Shown here: positions 22,023-33,192 of the stretch, piece after piece
Layout of the letters: each line of letters begins with the position of its first letter
Numbering within the stretch: position 1 is the first letter of the stretch
NCBI GenBank assembly: GCA_038373865.1
Contig: JAXGGA010001639.1
Coordinates: 81,116-145,115 of the forward strand
DNA: 64,000 bases
Direction of reading: 5' to 3'
From: Uloborus plumipes
Lineage: Eukaryota > Arthropoda > Arachnida > Araneae > Uloboridae
Translations under genes and position numbers: made by a program
The notes under the pieces: generated by a model
Databases searched by the model: none
Told to the model about the DNA's origin: nothing
What the model saw: only the letters and a program-made list of their open reading frames with translations

Positions 22023-24311
22023 TACAGTCGACGCTCACTATAGCGACCATTCGTTATTAAGACCATCCTAATATAATGACCGGTGAGAAAAACCCCAACT
22101 GTATCCCAATATACTCTATGTTCTACCTCTTATAGTGACCATTCGTTATAAAGACCGTTTTCTGAAGGACGGGGATGGTCGTTATATCGAGCGTCGACTG
22201 TATTAACAAAATTCGCGTTCCCGCATAGGGTGGCTCATCCTCATCAGCCGAACGGTTTGAATCAAGAGAAAGCATCATTTTTTTCGTCTTTAAAATCTAT
22301 TTATGTTGATCAGCTCGTGGCTTGTCAAAAATAAAATGCGTTCTACTTATACAGTCGACGCTCACTATAGCGACCATTCGTTATTAAGATCATCCTAATA
22401 TAACGACCGGTGAGAAAAACCCCAACTGTATCCCAATATACTCTATGTTCTACCTCTTATAGTGACCATTCGTTATAAAGACCGTTTTCTGAAGGACGGG
22501 GATGGTCGGTATATCGAGCGTCGACTGTATTAACAAAACTCGCGTTCCCGCATAGGGTGGCTCATCCTCATCAGCCGAACGGTTTGAATCAAGAGAAAGC
22601 ATCATTTTTTTCATCTTTAAATTCTATTTATGTTGATCAGCTCGTGGCTTGTCAAAAATAAAATGCGTTCTACTTATACAGTCGACGCTCACTATAGCGA
22701 CCATTCGTTATCAAGACCATCCTAATATAACGACCGGTGAGAAAAACCCCAACTGTATCCCAATATACTCTATGTTCTACCTCTTATAGTGAGCATTCGT
22801 TATAAAGACCGTTTTCTGAAGGACGGGGATGGTCGTTATATCGAGCGTCGACTGTATTAACAAAATTCGCGTTCCCGCATAGGGTGGCTCATCCTCATCA
22901 GCCGAACGGTTTGAATCAAGAGAAAGCATCATTTTTTTCGTCTTTAAAATCTATTTATGTTGATCAGCTCGTGGCTTGTCAAAAATAAAATGCGTTCTAC
23001 TTATACAGTCGACGCTCACTATAGCGACCATTCGTTATTAAGACCATCCTAATATAACGACCGGTGAGAAAAACCCCAACTCTATCCCAATATACTCTAT
23101 GTTCTACCTCTTATAGTGACCATTCGTTATAAAGACCGTTTTCTGAAGGACGGGGATGGTCGTTATATCGAGCGTCGACTGTATTAACAAAATTCGCGTT
23201 CCCGCATAGGGTGGCTCATCCTCATCAGCCGAACGGTTTGAATCAAGAGAAAGCATCATTTTTTTCGTCTTTAAAATCTAATTATGTTGATCAGCTCGTG
23301 GCTTGTCAAAAATAAAATGCGTTCTACTTATACAGTCGACGCTCACTATAGCGACCATTCGTTATCAAGACCATCCTAATATAACGACCGGTGAGAAAAA
23401 CCCCAACTGTATCCCAATATACTCTATGTTCTACCTCTTATAGTGAGCATTCGTTATAAAGACCGTTTTCTGAAGGACGGGGATGGTCGTTATATCGAGC
23501 GTCGACTGTATTAACAAAATTCGCGTTCCCGCATAGGGTGGCTCATCCTCATCAGCCGAACGGTTTGAATCAAGAGAAAGCATCATTTTTTTCGTCTTTA
23601 AAATCTATTTATGTTGATCAGCTCGTGGCTTGTCAAAAATAAAATGCGTTCTACTTATACAGTCGACGCTCACTATAGCGACCATTCGTTATTAAGACCA
23701 TCCTAATATAACGACCGGTGAGAAAAACCCCAACTCTATCCCAATATACTCTATGTTCTACCTCTTATAGTGACCATTCGTTATAAAGACCGTTTTCTGA
23801 AGGACGGGGATGGTCGGTATATCGAGCGTCGACTGTATTAACAAAATTCGCGTTCCCGCATAGGGTGGCTCATCCTCATCAGCCGAACGGTTTGAATCAA
23901 GAGAAAGCATCATTTTTTTCGTCTTTAAATTCTATTTATGTTGATCAGCTCGTGGCTTGTCAAAAATAAAATGCGTTCTACTTATACAGTCGACGCTCAC
24001 TATAGCGACCATTCGTTATTAAGACCATCCTAATATAACGACCGGTGAGAAAAACCCCAACTGTATCCCAATATACTCTATGTTCTACCTCTTATAGTGA
24101 CCATTCGTTATAAAGACCGTTTTCTGAAGGACGGGGATGGTCGGTATATCGAGCGTCGACTGTATTAACAAAATTCGCGTTCCCGCATAGGGTGGCTCAT
24201 CCTCATCAGCCGAACGGTTTGAATCAAGAGAAAGCTTTATCTTTTTCGTCTTTAAATTCTATTTATGTTGATCACCTCGTGGATTGTCAAAAATAAAATG
24301 TTTTCTACTTA
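22023..24311. repeat. 327-bp tandem satellite, seven units, each containing a MITE
   Basis: Units start at 22023, 22350, 22677, 23004, 23331, 23658 and 23985, exactly 327 bp apart. Each begins with TA, then a 176-bp Tigger-like MITE (CAGTCGACGCTC at one end, GAGCGTCGACTG at the other), then about 150 bp of ordinary flank with CGCGTTCCCGCATAGGG. Variants at shared positions pair units 3 with 5 and 4 with 6, a dimeric higher-order pattern. The last unit decays at its right end. The array stops 17 bp before the exon candidate at 24329. Confidence 0.95.
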
Positions 24312-24328
24312 TATTTTTTTTCTTGCAG

Positions 24329-24415
24329 GGTATTTTTACCAAACTGGTGATAACAGCTGCTGGTCCAGACCTGAAATTTGATGCAGAAGGCAACGAAAGC
24401 GCCGATAGTGATTGA
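24329..24415 (+). CDS. possible last exon of an unidentified host gene
   Basis: A T-rich tract ends in TTGCAG, a good splice acceptor. In phase 0 it is followed by 28 codons (GIFTKLVITAAGPDLKFDAE at the start, an acidic ESADSD end) and TGA at 24413-24415. The other two phases reach a stop sooner. The amphipathic opening and acidic tail look like a real protein C terminus, but I do not recognise the family. Upstream exons are not found: the 327-bp satellite would occupy the preceding intron. No clear AATAAA follows before the repeat-rich DNA. It could also be chance. Confidence 0.4.
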   Translation, partial: GIFTKLVITAAGPDLKFDAEGNESADSD

Positions 24416-24579
24416 TTTTGCAACACTGCCAAAAACGAACTCTTGTTTTTACATTATAATATCGGCAGCTGAGGATCCAATTTGAAACTGTAAAATGCAA
24501 AGTAATGAACTGTAAAACTAGTCATTTTACAGTTCCTTACTGTAAAGTTAGAAATTTTACAGTTGATTGCAGTAAAATT

Positions 24580-25060
24580 CGTTTCGTTTCGTTTTCGTTT
24601 CGTTTTGGAGCTATATGCCCAGGTTTTTGATGAGGACTACAATCTAGTGTCTTGCCTCCATTACACATGATTTTTATTACATACCGTAAAGTCGGGTTAC
24701 TTGGACCCACAAGGAGGTTACTTGAGCCCACAGTAAAATGATAAAATCTGGCTTTGGTACTAGCATTAGAGACTGCAGAGTGCTTCTACCTAGAGGAGAA
24801 ACGAGGAACTACGTGCAAGTCTTCAACTAATAAGTACCAAACCTAGATTTTATCATTTTACTGTAATGGACTCAAGGGGATGGACTCAATGGACTTTAGG
24901 GTCCAAGTAACCCGACTTTACGGTATATCTTGTACAGACAATGTATGAAAGATTTACATCACAAAGGAAGGAAATTACATCCGGAGCGAGGGTGGGAGTC
25001 GAACCCACCGTCTCAGAGTTATCAGCTACACGCCTTAGACCGCTCGGCCACTGAGACCCC
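24580..25060 (-). mobile_element. tRNA-derived SINE, interrupted by a MITE
   Basis: On the minus strand the head has a Pol III A box (TGGCCGAGCGG, 25040-25050) and B box (GGTTCGACTCC, 24995-25005) in a Leu/Ser-type tRNA layout. A body follows, then a tail of ACGAAA-like repeats (24580-24606). A 12-bp duplication with one mismatch, TGC(A/C)GTAAAATT, flanks it at 24568-24579 and 25061-25072. Without the inserted MITE and its extra TA it is about 239 bp. The anticodon arm does not fold well and the tail is SINE-like, so this is not a functional tRNA gene. Confidence 0.88.
24684..24923. mobile_element. 240-bp MITE inside the SINE, CCGTAAAGTCGGGTTAC ends
   Basis: The ends CCGTAAAGTCGGGTTACTTG are inverse copies, with TA on both sides (24682-24683 and 24924-24925). 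The interior is largely palindromic and repeats GGTTACTTG(G/A)(A/G)CCC. TA-targeting suggests a Tc1/mariner or pogo enzyme. Confidence 0.85.
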
Positions 25061-25272
25061 TGCCGTAAAATTTAGATGTATTATGTAGAAACAACAGTAT
25101 AATACTGGCAGCAGAAGTTACAGTTTAAAACTGTGAGATGCGATCTAATAAACAGTGAAATTAGCAATTTTACAGTTTATTTTAGTAAAGTTAGCAAATT
25201 TTACAACTTATTACTATAAAATTAGCTGTATCATACTGTAAAAACAACATTCAATTTTTACGGTGTATAATT

Positions 25273-25791
25273 GGGGCTGAATGGATGTTTACAACTCACA
25301 CTATGTCCAACATAAATACGGGAGGACTTATGTTGGACTTATGAGGAGCTTATCGGACCGAGTACATCACGAAATAGATTAAAGTCGAGTTTCTAACTAT
25401 GAGAACCTTCAGGGGGTGTACTTTCACCCCTAGTTTTTAAAGCAAAAATGTAATATTTTAGGATGGGACTAACTCCAAAATATTTTGATAACCACAATAT
25501 ACATCACGGATGCATGAATTTTTGTTCATGAGTTTATCAAAGTTGATGTTTGATATAGAAAAGACGGAGCATTGACTAGTATTTTTTAACAATATGAATT
25601 GATGAAATATCGAAACGATTAGTTAGAAGTAATGATTTTAATAAAGCTTAACTTTTTAAGTTCTGAAGTAAAAATGCACTGAATCGTAGTTTACGATAAC
25701 CAAAACTAGTAATATTTTAATGGACTTTTTTTGGGTCAGCCAATTCATTCATCTCTTTAGAGAGCTCTTAGAATTCCTTTCTGAATCCCTC
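25273..25791. other. no gene or element recognised
   Basis: AT-rich unique-looking sequence. One short stem with GGGGTG and CACCCC lies near 25414-25434. Confidence 0.4.
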
Positions 25792-25795
25792 TTAA

Positions 25796-26298
25796 CTCAT
25801 TAATGCCTAGCGTCCCTTTTTAAGGACGGTCTAAAAAAGTGTCTGAATTTCCCCCAAATGAACATTTCAACCAAATAATAGTGTTCAATTAGTACCTTGG
25901 TATTGTTTCAATTCGTTATTAACAGATTGCAGCACATAACAATTGTAAAGTGTGTTATGCAGCAGTCTTATTATGATCTTTATCAAAAATCACTGTCACA
26001 ATCTCAAGAAAAAAAGCTGAGTTTTCAAAGATATTCCCAGCTTCCCAGTTTATGTTCACTGCTGATTTTATTTCTTATTATAAAATGTCTTTTTAAATAT
26101 CATATAGTAGGCAGAAAAACATTTTAGTACAAAAGTATATACCCTCTGGGGTCTATCGTAACTTTTAAAGGATGATTATTCTTTCCTTAATAAAAAAATT
26201 ATTTTTTTTATTATTTTTCCTGTCCATTTAACACTGTTTGTAACCAGTATACAAAATATCTTTGAAAAAAAAAAAAAACAATGTCAAGCATTAATCGG
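25796..26298. mobile_element. possible TTAA-targeting MITE
   Basis: TTAA at 25792-25795 and 26299-26302 borders imperfect inverse ends (CTCATTAATGCCTAGC and its diverged inverse). A 76-codon frame inside shows no domain. piggyBac-like or Kolobok-like origin is inferred from TTAA only. Confidence 0.45.
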
Positions 26299-26302
26299 TT
26301 AA

Positions 26303-27402
26303 GATTCACAATTGTCCTTAATAAGTTTTGACACAGGTAGCAAGTAATATTTTTGATGAACCTCAGTTTACGAATTCAAACCTGTTTTTAAGTAGTCGTT
26401 CTTGAGAGGTTTTTTTTTTTTTTTTTTTTTTTGCCGACTAAGCGGTAAATTAAAATTTCAATCAAATGAGAAAATAATTGATGATATTATCAATAAAAAC
26501 CTTAGCAGGTTTAATATTTCGTTAATTTTTAATATGTGCTTGCATTACATTTCATATGCAGTGAGTGTAAAACAAGAACATACATTAATAAAATATTAAA
26601 AACGGTTCGCATGTGTATTTTTAAAATGTAGCTCCAAAATGTTCGGTGAGATTCAAGTTGCTTCCAAGCCTCGTGTCTTGACTTCCCTTTTGAAAAACAA
26701 CTTGTAATATTTCGCAAGGTTTTGAATTATTTTCGAGGTGACATTTTCTTCTGCTGTACCTATTCACCGCACAAAGAAAAAAAAAAGTCTGCAAAAACTA
26801 TTTTTTATAGTTAATCATGAAGCTTTTATGGATTATTTTAGTACGTTTTCTTAAACATTGTCCCCATCTTCTGCGAAAAAAACAGTATTAAGTTTATTCA
26901 ATGCATCTCAGTTTAAGATACACAAAATATGCAATTATTTTAATGCATCTTCAATATAAAACACGCAAACCAATAAGGCAAATTGAAATCATTAAAACAT
27001 GCTACATTTGATTATTTAAAGATACTCAAATTATTTTTGGCGCATGTGACTTGGCGAGCAACACGATATATATTTTAAAAGAAAGCCATTCAGCAGATGG
27101 AGATATGTTGTGACAAAAAAGATACATGAGTCCATTTAGGTAATTGAAATTTAAGGAAAACACGATCGATTATCTGTCAGAGGTGAAAAAGTAAAGTTAA
27201 ATATTTTCAGTTAGTGAATCTTGCTTGGATTTCAGTAAAATAGCTGGTATTTTTGTTAGTACGACATATAGGTCTAAAGAGGAACACTTGTGATTTATTT
27301 ATTTTTTTTTTTTTTTCACTTCCTTGTTTTTTTTTAATTTTTTCAATTACTTAAAACAAATATTTTTATGATTCAATAGTCTTCCATTGTAATGATCTTA
27401 AT
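26303..27402. other. AT-rich stretch, nothing recognised
   Basis: Contains a T run of about 20 at 26411-26432 and further T/A runs near 27300. Short frames overlap these runs and look accidental. Confidence 0.4.
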
Positions 27403-28854
27403 TTGTTATTGCTCAAACGTAATGAACATAGAGAAAAAAAAAATTTGGTCAAAATTGAGAAACCAAAAACATGTGACATTTCGGTGAATACAGATTTTAT
27501 CATTATTCCGGAACAAACTGATATTATGAATTTTAATGTTTCGAAAATTGATGATAATTCTCAAATAATTGATGAAGTAAATTCTGATTGTGATGACGTT
27601 AATTCTAATGTTATCAATAAAAGTGAACTATCTAAGTTGTCAGCCAATGAGGGCTCAGTTAAAAAAAAAAAAAATCTGATGTAAATAACAGTATATATAT
27701 TCATTATGTAAATACTGTTGATAAAAATATTGATACTATTATGTTAAATAATTAAAATACTGTTGCTGAAGGGGACTCTCCCCCTATTCCAAAAATTAAA
27801 AAACTTCGGATTCCCCCCATCTGGGTGGATGGGACCCACGATGCCCATAAAAGATTAAAATTGTTTTCAGATATTGCAGGTGTTTATATCCCTGGAAAAA
27901 TTAGATCTAATAAAAATATGTGTCTCATTCCCTCTCTGGAAGCCCATAAAAAAAGTGAAAAATTACCTAGATGAACATTCTATTGAATATCATACTCTCA
28001 GACTGCCATCCGAGAGACAAATTAAACTGGTGATAAGAGGTTAACGTATTGACACCAACATTGACTGGATTAAAATGCTGAGGGTTTTAATACTGTACAT
28101 ACTGTTCAACTTCATAGACTTAATAAAAACAAAACAAATGTACCATTGTTTCTCATTTATCTCGATGATAATGTGAACAATAAAAAAATATACTCTTGAT
28201 AAAATTGGGAATTATAATGTTAAATTAGAACATTTACGCAAAAAAGAAATTGTGCAATGTTACCATTGTCAACAATTAAAGCATTCGTCCTATTCATGTG
28301 CCCGCCCCTCTGCTTGTTTGCCTGCAGGTTTGTCTGACCATGGCTACCTGCGATTCTTAAGCGGCTAGCCAGACAGACGGGCGAAAAAGAGTGTACATGC
28401 AGAACTTACAATTTCTGCCACTTCAGTCATTTGGCGCTGATCTCCTAGGGTTCGGTGCGGCTTTTTAAAGGGACGGCTATAGTAATAACATGCGTGTAAA
28501 GACTTGATTTCTAGGAGTAAAACTGTTTCAGTCTTGATGAAAAAAAAAAAAAAAAACATCAAAATACATAGTGTTGTTATGTGTTCACAGTTTAAAACAT
28601 TTATAATGCACATGAAACAATTTAAAGATTGTTTAAAAGTCATAACACATGCAGTCTTCGAAACTACATTTACGTGAAACATTACGTTTACATCTGATTT
28701 AGAAGATAGCTTTATATATTCGAGAGACAATCATTTATTTAAAGGATTACATTTTCCTCACTTTCGTTTTAACCAGAGTTGCAAAAAGGAAAGCTGATTC
28801 TTCTAAAATTACATTTATAGAAGCGCCGAAGAAAACGTAAAAGTTCAATTAAAA

Positions 28855-29540
28855 TGCAGTTAGATGCAGGCCCGTCCTTCCGAATTGGGGGAGGGGGGTC
28901 AATTAAAATACAGTTTTGTATTTTAATTGGCCCCCTCCCCCGAATTGGGGGGGGAATTCCGAATTGGGGGAGGGGGTCAATTAAAATACAGTTTTGTATT
29001 TTAATTTACCCCCCTTCCCCCGAATGGGGGGGGGGGAATTCCGAATTGGGAGGGTCAGAGGGGTCAATTAAAATACAGTTTTGTATTTTAATTGACCCCC
29101 TCCCCCGAATTGGGGGAGAATTCCGAATTGGGGAGGGAGGTCAGAGGGGGTCAATTAAAATACAGTTTTGTATTTTAATTGACCCCCTCCCCCGAATTGG
29201 GGGGGAATTCCGAATTGGGGAGGGGGTCAGAGAGGGGGTCAATTAAAATACAGTTTGTATTTTAATTGACCATCTCCCCCGAATTGGGGGAGGGGGAATG
29301 CCGAATTATGGAGGGGGTCAGAGGGGGAGTCAATTAAAATACAGTTTTGTATTTTAATTGACTCCCCTCCGCCGAATGGGGGGGGGAATTCCGCATTGGG
29401 AGGGGTCAGAGGGGGTCAATTAAAATACAGTTTTGTGTTTTAATTGACCCTCTCCCCCGAATGGGGGGGGAATTCCGAATCAGGGGAGGGGGGTCAGAGG
29501 GGGTCAATTAAAATACAGTCCCCCCCGGGGGGACTGTATT
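28855..29540. repeat. expanded hairpin-unit minisatellite in element H
   Basis: About eight units of roughly 75-90 bp, each with a near-palindromic CAATTAAAATACAGT core, its inverse, and C-rich/G-rich blocks around CCGAATTGG. Copy 2 (47770-47960) has only about two units. The 130-codon frame 28854-29246 is a translation of the units and not a gene. Confidence 0.9.
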
Positions 29541-29883
29541 TTAATTTCTCATATATGTTTAAGAAAATTTTATTTTATTTTAATTTTATTTATTTATTTT
29601 TTTAGGGCGAAATATATTCAAATAATCATGTAATATAAAAATGAAAGCAATAACCAATGAAAAACCTTGTGCCACGAAAATAGCCCGAGAACGGAGGAAA
29701 ATAAAAGAAAGAAGAAGGACAGATATTGAGATCTTAGCATGTGCCAAGTAATTCATTTCCCTCCCCCCCAATCAATTCAAATTGCTTTCCTTTTAAAATT
29801 TTGTATTTGACAGAAAATTAACGAATCTCAAAAATAAATAAAGAAAAAATTAAAAAAAAAAAGTTCAATAAAATAAAATAATA

Positions 29884-30044
29884 CAGTCGACGCTTATTAT
29901 AATGACCACTCGTTATGAAGACCATCCTAATATAACACCGGTGAGAAACCCAACTGTATTTCTATACGCTAGTTCTACCTTATGCAACACCGTTATAATG
30001 ACGTTTTCTGTAGGACGGAGACGGCGTTATATCGGCGTCGACTG
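29884..30044. mobile_element. Tigger-like MITE, CAGTCGACGCT family
   Basis: CAGTCGACGCTTATTATAA at the left and its inverse at the right are bordered by TA (29882-29883 and 30045-30046). It is the family found in each 327-bp satellite unit. Element H copy 2 lacks it at the matching place (about 47430-47450). Confidence 0.85.
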
Positions 30045-30488
30045 TATATGAATGAATTAAACTTTCAGGATCAGATTATTTTAAGTTAAGACAAGACACA
30101 CCAACGTTCTTATAGCGCCAGTACCAGTTGTGAATTAAATTGCAAACTAAAATACAAAAAAAAAGTGCCTGCGAAAAGAATGAAAATGATTTTCGTCAAT
30201 ACTTTGCAATAGACACTCTAAAACAACATTCACAAAAAAAAAAAGAACACATGAAATTAATGTGCAATCAAGTATCGTGGGATGTGTTTCGATGAATAAT
30301 ACATGAATAGAAAAATCACTTGAAAGAAATAACGCGGTTTTCACTGAAAAGCAAAGCGAAATAAAGATTTTTATAACAGAAATACGCGCAAACTAACCCT
30401 AGGAGATCAGCGCCACAAGCGGCGACAACGGTAACTTCGCCCTGTACGGGATTTCCTTTGTTCTCCGGCGCGTCTGACTAGCCGCTTA

Positions 30489-30668
30489 AGGCCCGGTTTC
30501 CTAGGAGTGAAATCGTCGATCTCTGGCGAGGCGACAGACGCCGCCGCCTTCTGCGCATGCGCCTGAACCGCAGATTGACGTCGCTTCCCGCCACGCTCCA
30601 ATCAAACTGGTTCTGATTCCAGCGTGCGTCGCGCCCGGCGTCGGCGACGATTCTAGGAAACCAGCCCT
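30489..30668. mobile_element. 180-bp MITE, AGGCCCGGTTTCC family, copy A
   Basis: AGGCCCGGTTTCC and its inverse close the element. TTA on both sides (30486-30488 and 30669-30671) is a 3-bp duplication, as in PIF/Harbinger elements. It is unusually GC-rich inside. Element H copy 2 shows the unoccupied CCTTAAGCGG site. Copy B (63052-63231) is also 180 bp. Confidence 0.88.
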
Positions 30669-31064
30669 TTAAAGGATCGCAGGTAGCCATGGTCTGACTA
30701 ACAAACCTGCTGATATGCCCCTTGCTGTGTAAATTGTAGAGGGTAACATCCCGCAAATTTCATGAATTGTCCCATATTCCTCCCTATTGGAACGAAAACT
30801 GAAGAAATCAACGCTGTTACGTTTAAGAGATTTTAAAGACAGATTTGTTCCAATTCTAAGCCAAATTCCAATAATGAGGTTGTTCTCGATACAACAAAAA
30901 AAAAAAAAAAAAAAACTCTAAATACCCTTCTTGTTCAACTCAAGAAGAATTGATAACCCTTCAGGGTCTTTTCTGGATCTTCAACATTCTCCTCTGAAAC
31001 GGATGAGCGGAGCCTAGTGGTACGGATTATCAACCGACCCATGGCTCAAGAAAAAAAAAGTTAT

Positions 31065-32580
31065 ATATTCCACCTTGTGATGCTTAACTAGCGATAGTTT
31101 TACTACACCATCGCTTGAAAGGTTCCCTGTTTCAAATTTACGATTTTCAGATTTTCAGGACGCTACAAACGGATAGGATTTCAGACTTAAAGTAAACTGA
31201 CTGGTGTCCGCGGACCCTTGCGAGATGACGAGAAGAATTTTATACCTTGCGATGCTTAACCAGCAAAAGTTTTACATCACCATGGATTGAAAGTTTACCG
31301 GTTTTAAATTTCCATATTTCAGATTTTAACAAGTGAACATTCTTGAGGCTACAAACGGATAGGATTCCGGACTTACGGTGAACTAACTGGTGTCCGCTGA
31401 CCCTTGGCAGACGACAAAAAGAACCTTGTAATGCTAGACTAGCTACAGTTTACCACACAATCGATTGAAAGGTTCCCGGGTCAAAATTTCCTATTTTCGG
31501 ATTTTAACACGTGAATATTCTGGACTCTATAAACGGATAGGATTCCGGACTTACGGTAAACAGACTGGTGTCCATTGAGCATTGCTAGACGACAAGAAGA
31601 ATATTATACCTTATGATGCTTAACTAGATATAGTTTTACACCACAACCGCTCGAAAGGCTCCCCGTTTGAAATTTCTGTTTTTTGGATTTGAGCACGTGA
31701 ATAGTCAGGACTCTACAAACGGGTAGGATTCTTAACAACAGGTAGGATTCTTTACAAAAGGGTAGGATTCAACGGGTAGGACTTATGGTAAACTGACTGG
31801 TGTCCACTGGCCCTTTCCATAAGACAAGAAGAATATTCCATCTTGTGATGCTTAACTAGTGATAGTTTTACCACACAATCGCTTGCAAGGTTCCCGATTT
31901 GAAATTCACACAATTTTCGGAATTTAACGCGTGAACCTTTGGGGCTACAAACGAGTAGGGTTCGGGAGTTGAGGTCAACAATAAACTGGTGGCGCCTGCC
32001 AGACGATAAAAATAATGGTACAACTGTTAATGCTTTTCGTAACACTAGAAGTTTTTCTACACCGTCATTGAAAGGTTGCCGGTTTCGAATTTAAAATTTC
32101 CGGATATTAACTTCTGAACTTACTTACGACTACAAACAGATAGGATTCCGGGCTAATTGTTATTTGACTAACGTCCGTTGCTTCTTGCTACACGACAAAA
32201 AGAATATTCTATTCTGTGATAATTAACTAGTTTCAGTTTTGTAACACCCGTCACTTGAAAGGGTCCCGGTTTAATATTTTCAATTTTTGCATTTTAACAC
32301 ATTTTAGAATATAGGAGTCCCGACTTCACGGGAACTGACTTTTATCCGCTGACCTTTGCCAGACGACGAGAAGGATATTATACCTTGTTATGCTTAACTA
32401 GAGATAGTTTTAATACACCATCGCTTAAAAGTTTCCTGGTTTCAAATTTCCGTCTTTCGGATTTTAACAGGTGAATATTCTGGAGGTAACAAATGGGTAG
32501 GATTTCAGTCTGAACTGAAACTGACTAGTTGTATATTGAGCTCTGCCAGACGACAAGAAGAATATTATACCTTGTGATGC
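31065..32580. repeat. diverged 180-bp satellite, about eight units
   Basis: The word TTGTGATGCTTAACTAG or a variant recurs near 31075, 31247, 31426, 31611, 31843, 32023, 32213, 32386 and 32572, giving units of about 172-190 bp. One unit is stretched to 232 bp by a local GGGTAGGATTC duplication near 31720-31780. Units differ enough to be old. Frames across it are accidental. Confidence 0.9.
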
Positions 32581-32584
32581 TTAA

Positions 32585-33178
32585 CCCGCGATCACTCGCG
32601 CTACTTTGCGTCACACGAGCACTCGCGCCGGGCCTCGCAGGCCCGGAGCGGTTTTTTTCAGGAAATTGAGTTTGTAAAGCAGAAAAATTGTGTTTTGAAC
32701 ACTAAATTTTAATCACAAAGTCTGCAACCTCTTCATTTTATCTTTATAACTCAAATTGCTACTTTGCGTCACACGAGCACTCGCGCCGGGCGTCGCAGGC
32801 CCGGAGCGGTTTTTTTCAAGAAATTGAGTTTGTAAAGCAGAAAAAATTGTGTTTTGAACACTAAATTTTAATCACTAAGTCTTCAACCTCTTCATTTCAT
32901 CTTTATAACTCAAATTGCGAAGCATTTTGCAACCTCTTTCTTCGCGTTCTCAATGCAGAATGAGAAACGCGAGCACTCGCGCCGGGCCTCTGAGGCCCGA
33001 ACCGGTATTTTTGGGGTTGAAAGAAGGTCTGTACATTCCTGAAAAACATGTGGTCAGTAAGAAGGTGACCCTGAACGCAGCTACTGTGGACCTCGTCCAT
33101 TTCCGGTAAAGGGGTGATTTTTGGCAGCGAATTTAAATAATGACCGGGCCTGAGAGGCCCCGTGCGAGTGCTCGCGGG
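32585..33178. mobile_element. TTAA-bordered element with CCCGCGAGCACTCGC ends
   Basis: CCCGCGATCACTCGCG at the left and its inverse at the right (GCGAGTGCTCGCGGG) follow and precede TTAA (32581-32584 and 33179-33182). The left TTAA belongs to the last satellite unit. Inside, a 158-bp unit containing GAGCACTCGCGCCGGGC is repeated two to three times. TTAA followed by CCC resembles piggyBac ends. Non-coding. Confidence 0.7.
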
Positions 33179-33192
33179 TTAATAGTCCGGGA

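Larger units (their letters stand above)
24430..25270. repeat. ACTGTAAAA-rich repeat, two direct units, split by a SINE
   Basis: With the SINE removed, two related units of about 200 bp (from about 24448 and from about 25086) stand in direct order. Each opens with a TATAATA..CGGCAGC/TGGCAGC-type block and contains several ACTGTAAA or TTTTACAGT words in both orientations. Superfamily unknown. Confidence 0.6.
28339..30691 (-). mobile_element. element H copy 1, CATGGCT ends and 7-bp duplication
   Basis: Inverted ends begin CATGGCTACCTGCGAT and continue into TTAAGCGGCTAG. GTCTGAC on both sides (28332-28338 and 30692-30698) is an exact 7-bp target duplication. It is the reverse-oriented partner of 46960-48468. 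It is longer because of an expanded tandem repeat (28855-29540) and two MITEs (29884-30044, 30489-30668). No transposase is visible. CA-starting ends with a 7-8-bp duplication would suit the P superfamily, but that is a guess. Confidence 0.85.
27403..30850 (+). pseudogene. Jockey-like LINE ORF1 (Gag) pseudogene, split by element H
   Basis: The left part (27403-28331) reads as a non-LTR retrotransposon ORF1: a polar N terminus, IPPIWVDG, IRSNKNMCLIPS, an RNA-binding-like HTVQLHRLNKNKT region, and a CCHC knuckle in CYHCQQLKHSSYSC. Frame changes occur at an A12 run (27661-27672) and later, with several stops. The right part resumes after the insertion near 30699 with a further knuckle (CCVNCRG, then HPANF) and ends near 30850. 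ORF1 proteins bind the element's RNA; this one is dead. No ORF2 reverse transcriptase is present. Confidence 0.75.

Noticed and set aside
22023..24311. CRISPR array
   Set aside because: Units are 327 bp with no short repeat/unique spacer pattern; this is a eukaryotic satellite.
24985..25060. Functional tRNA-Leu or tRNA-Ser gene
   Set aside because: A and B boxes are good, but the anticodon arm folds poorly, and a 12-bp duplication plus ACGAAA tail show a SINE.
27403..27684. Independent small host gene
   Set aside because: It continues after a frame change into Jockey-like ORF1 blocks and a CCHC knuckle.
28854..29246. 130-codon repeat protein
   Set aside because: The frame is a translation of the minisatellite unit; unit length varies and the sister copy has no such frame.
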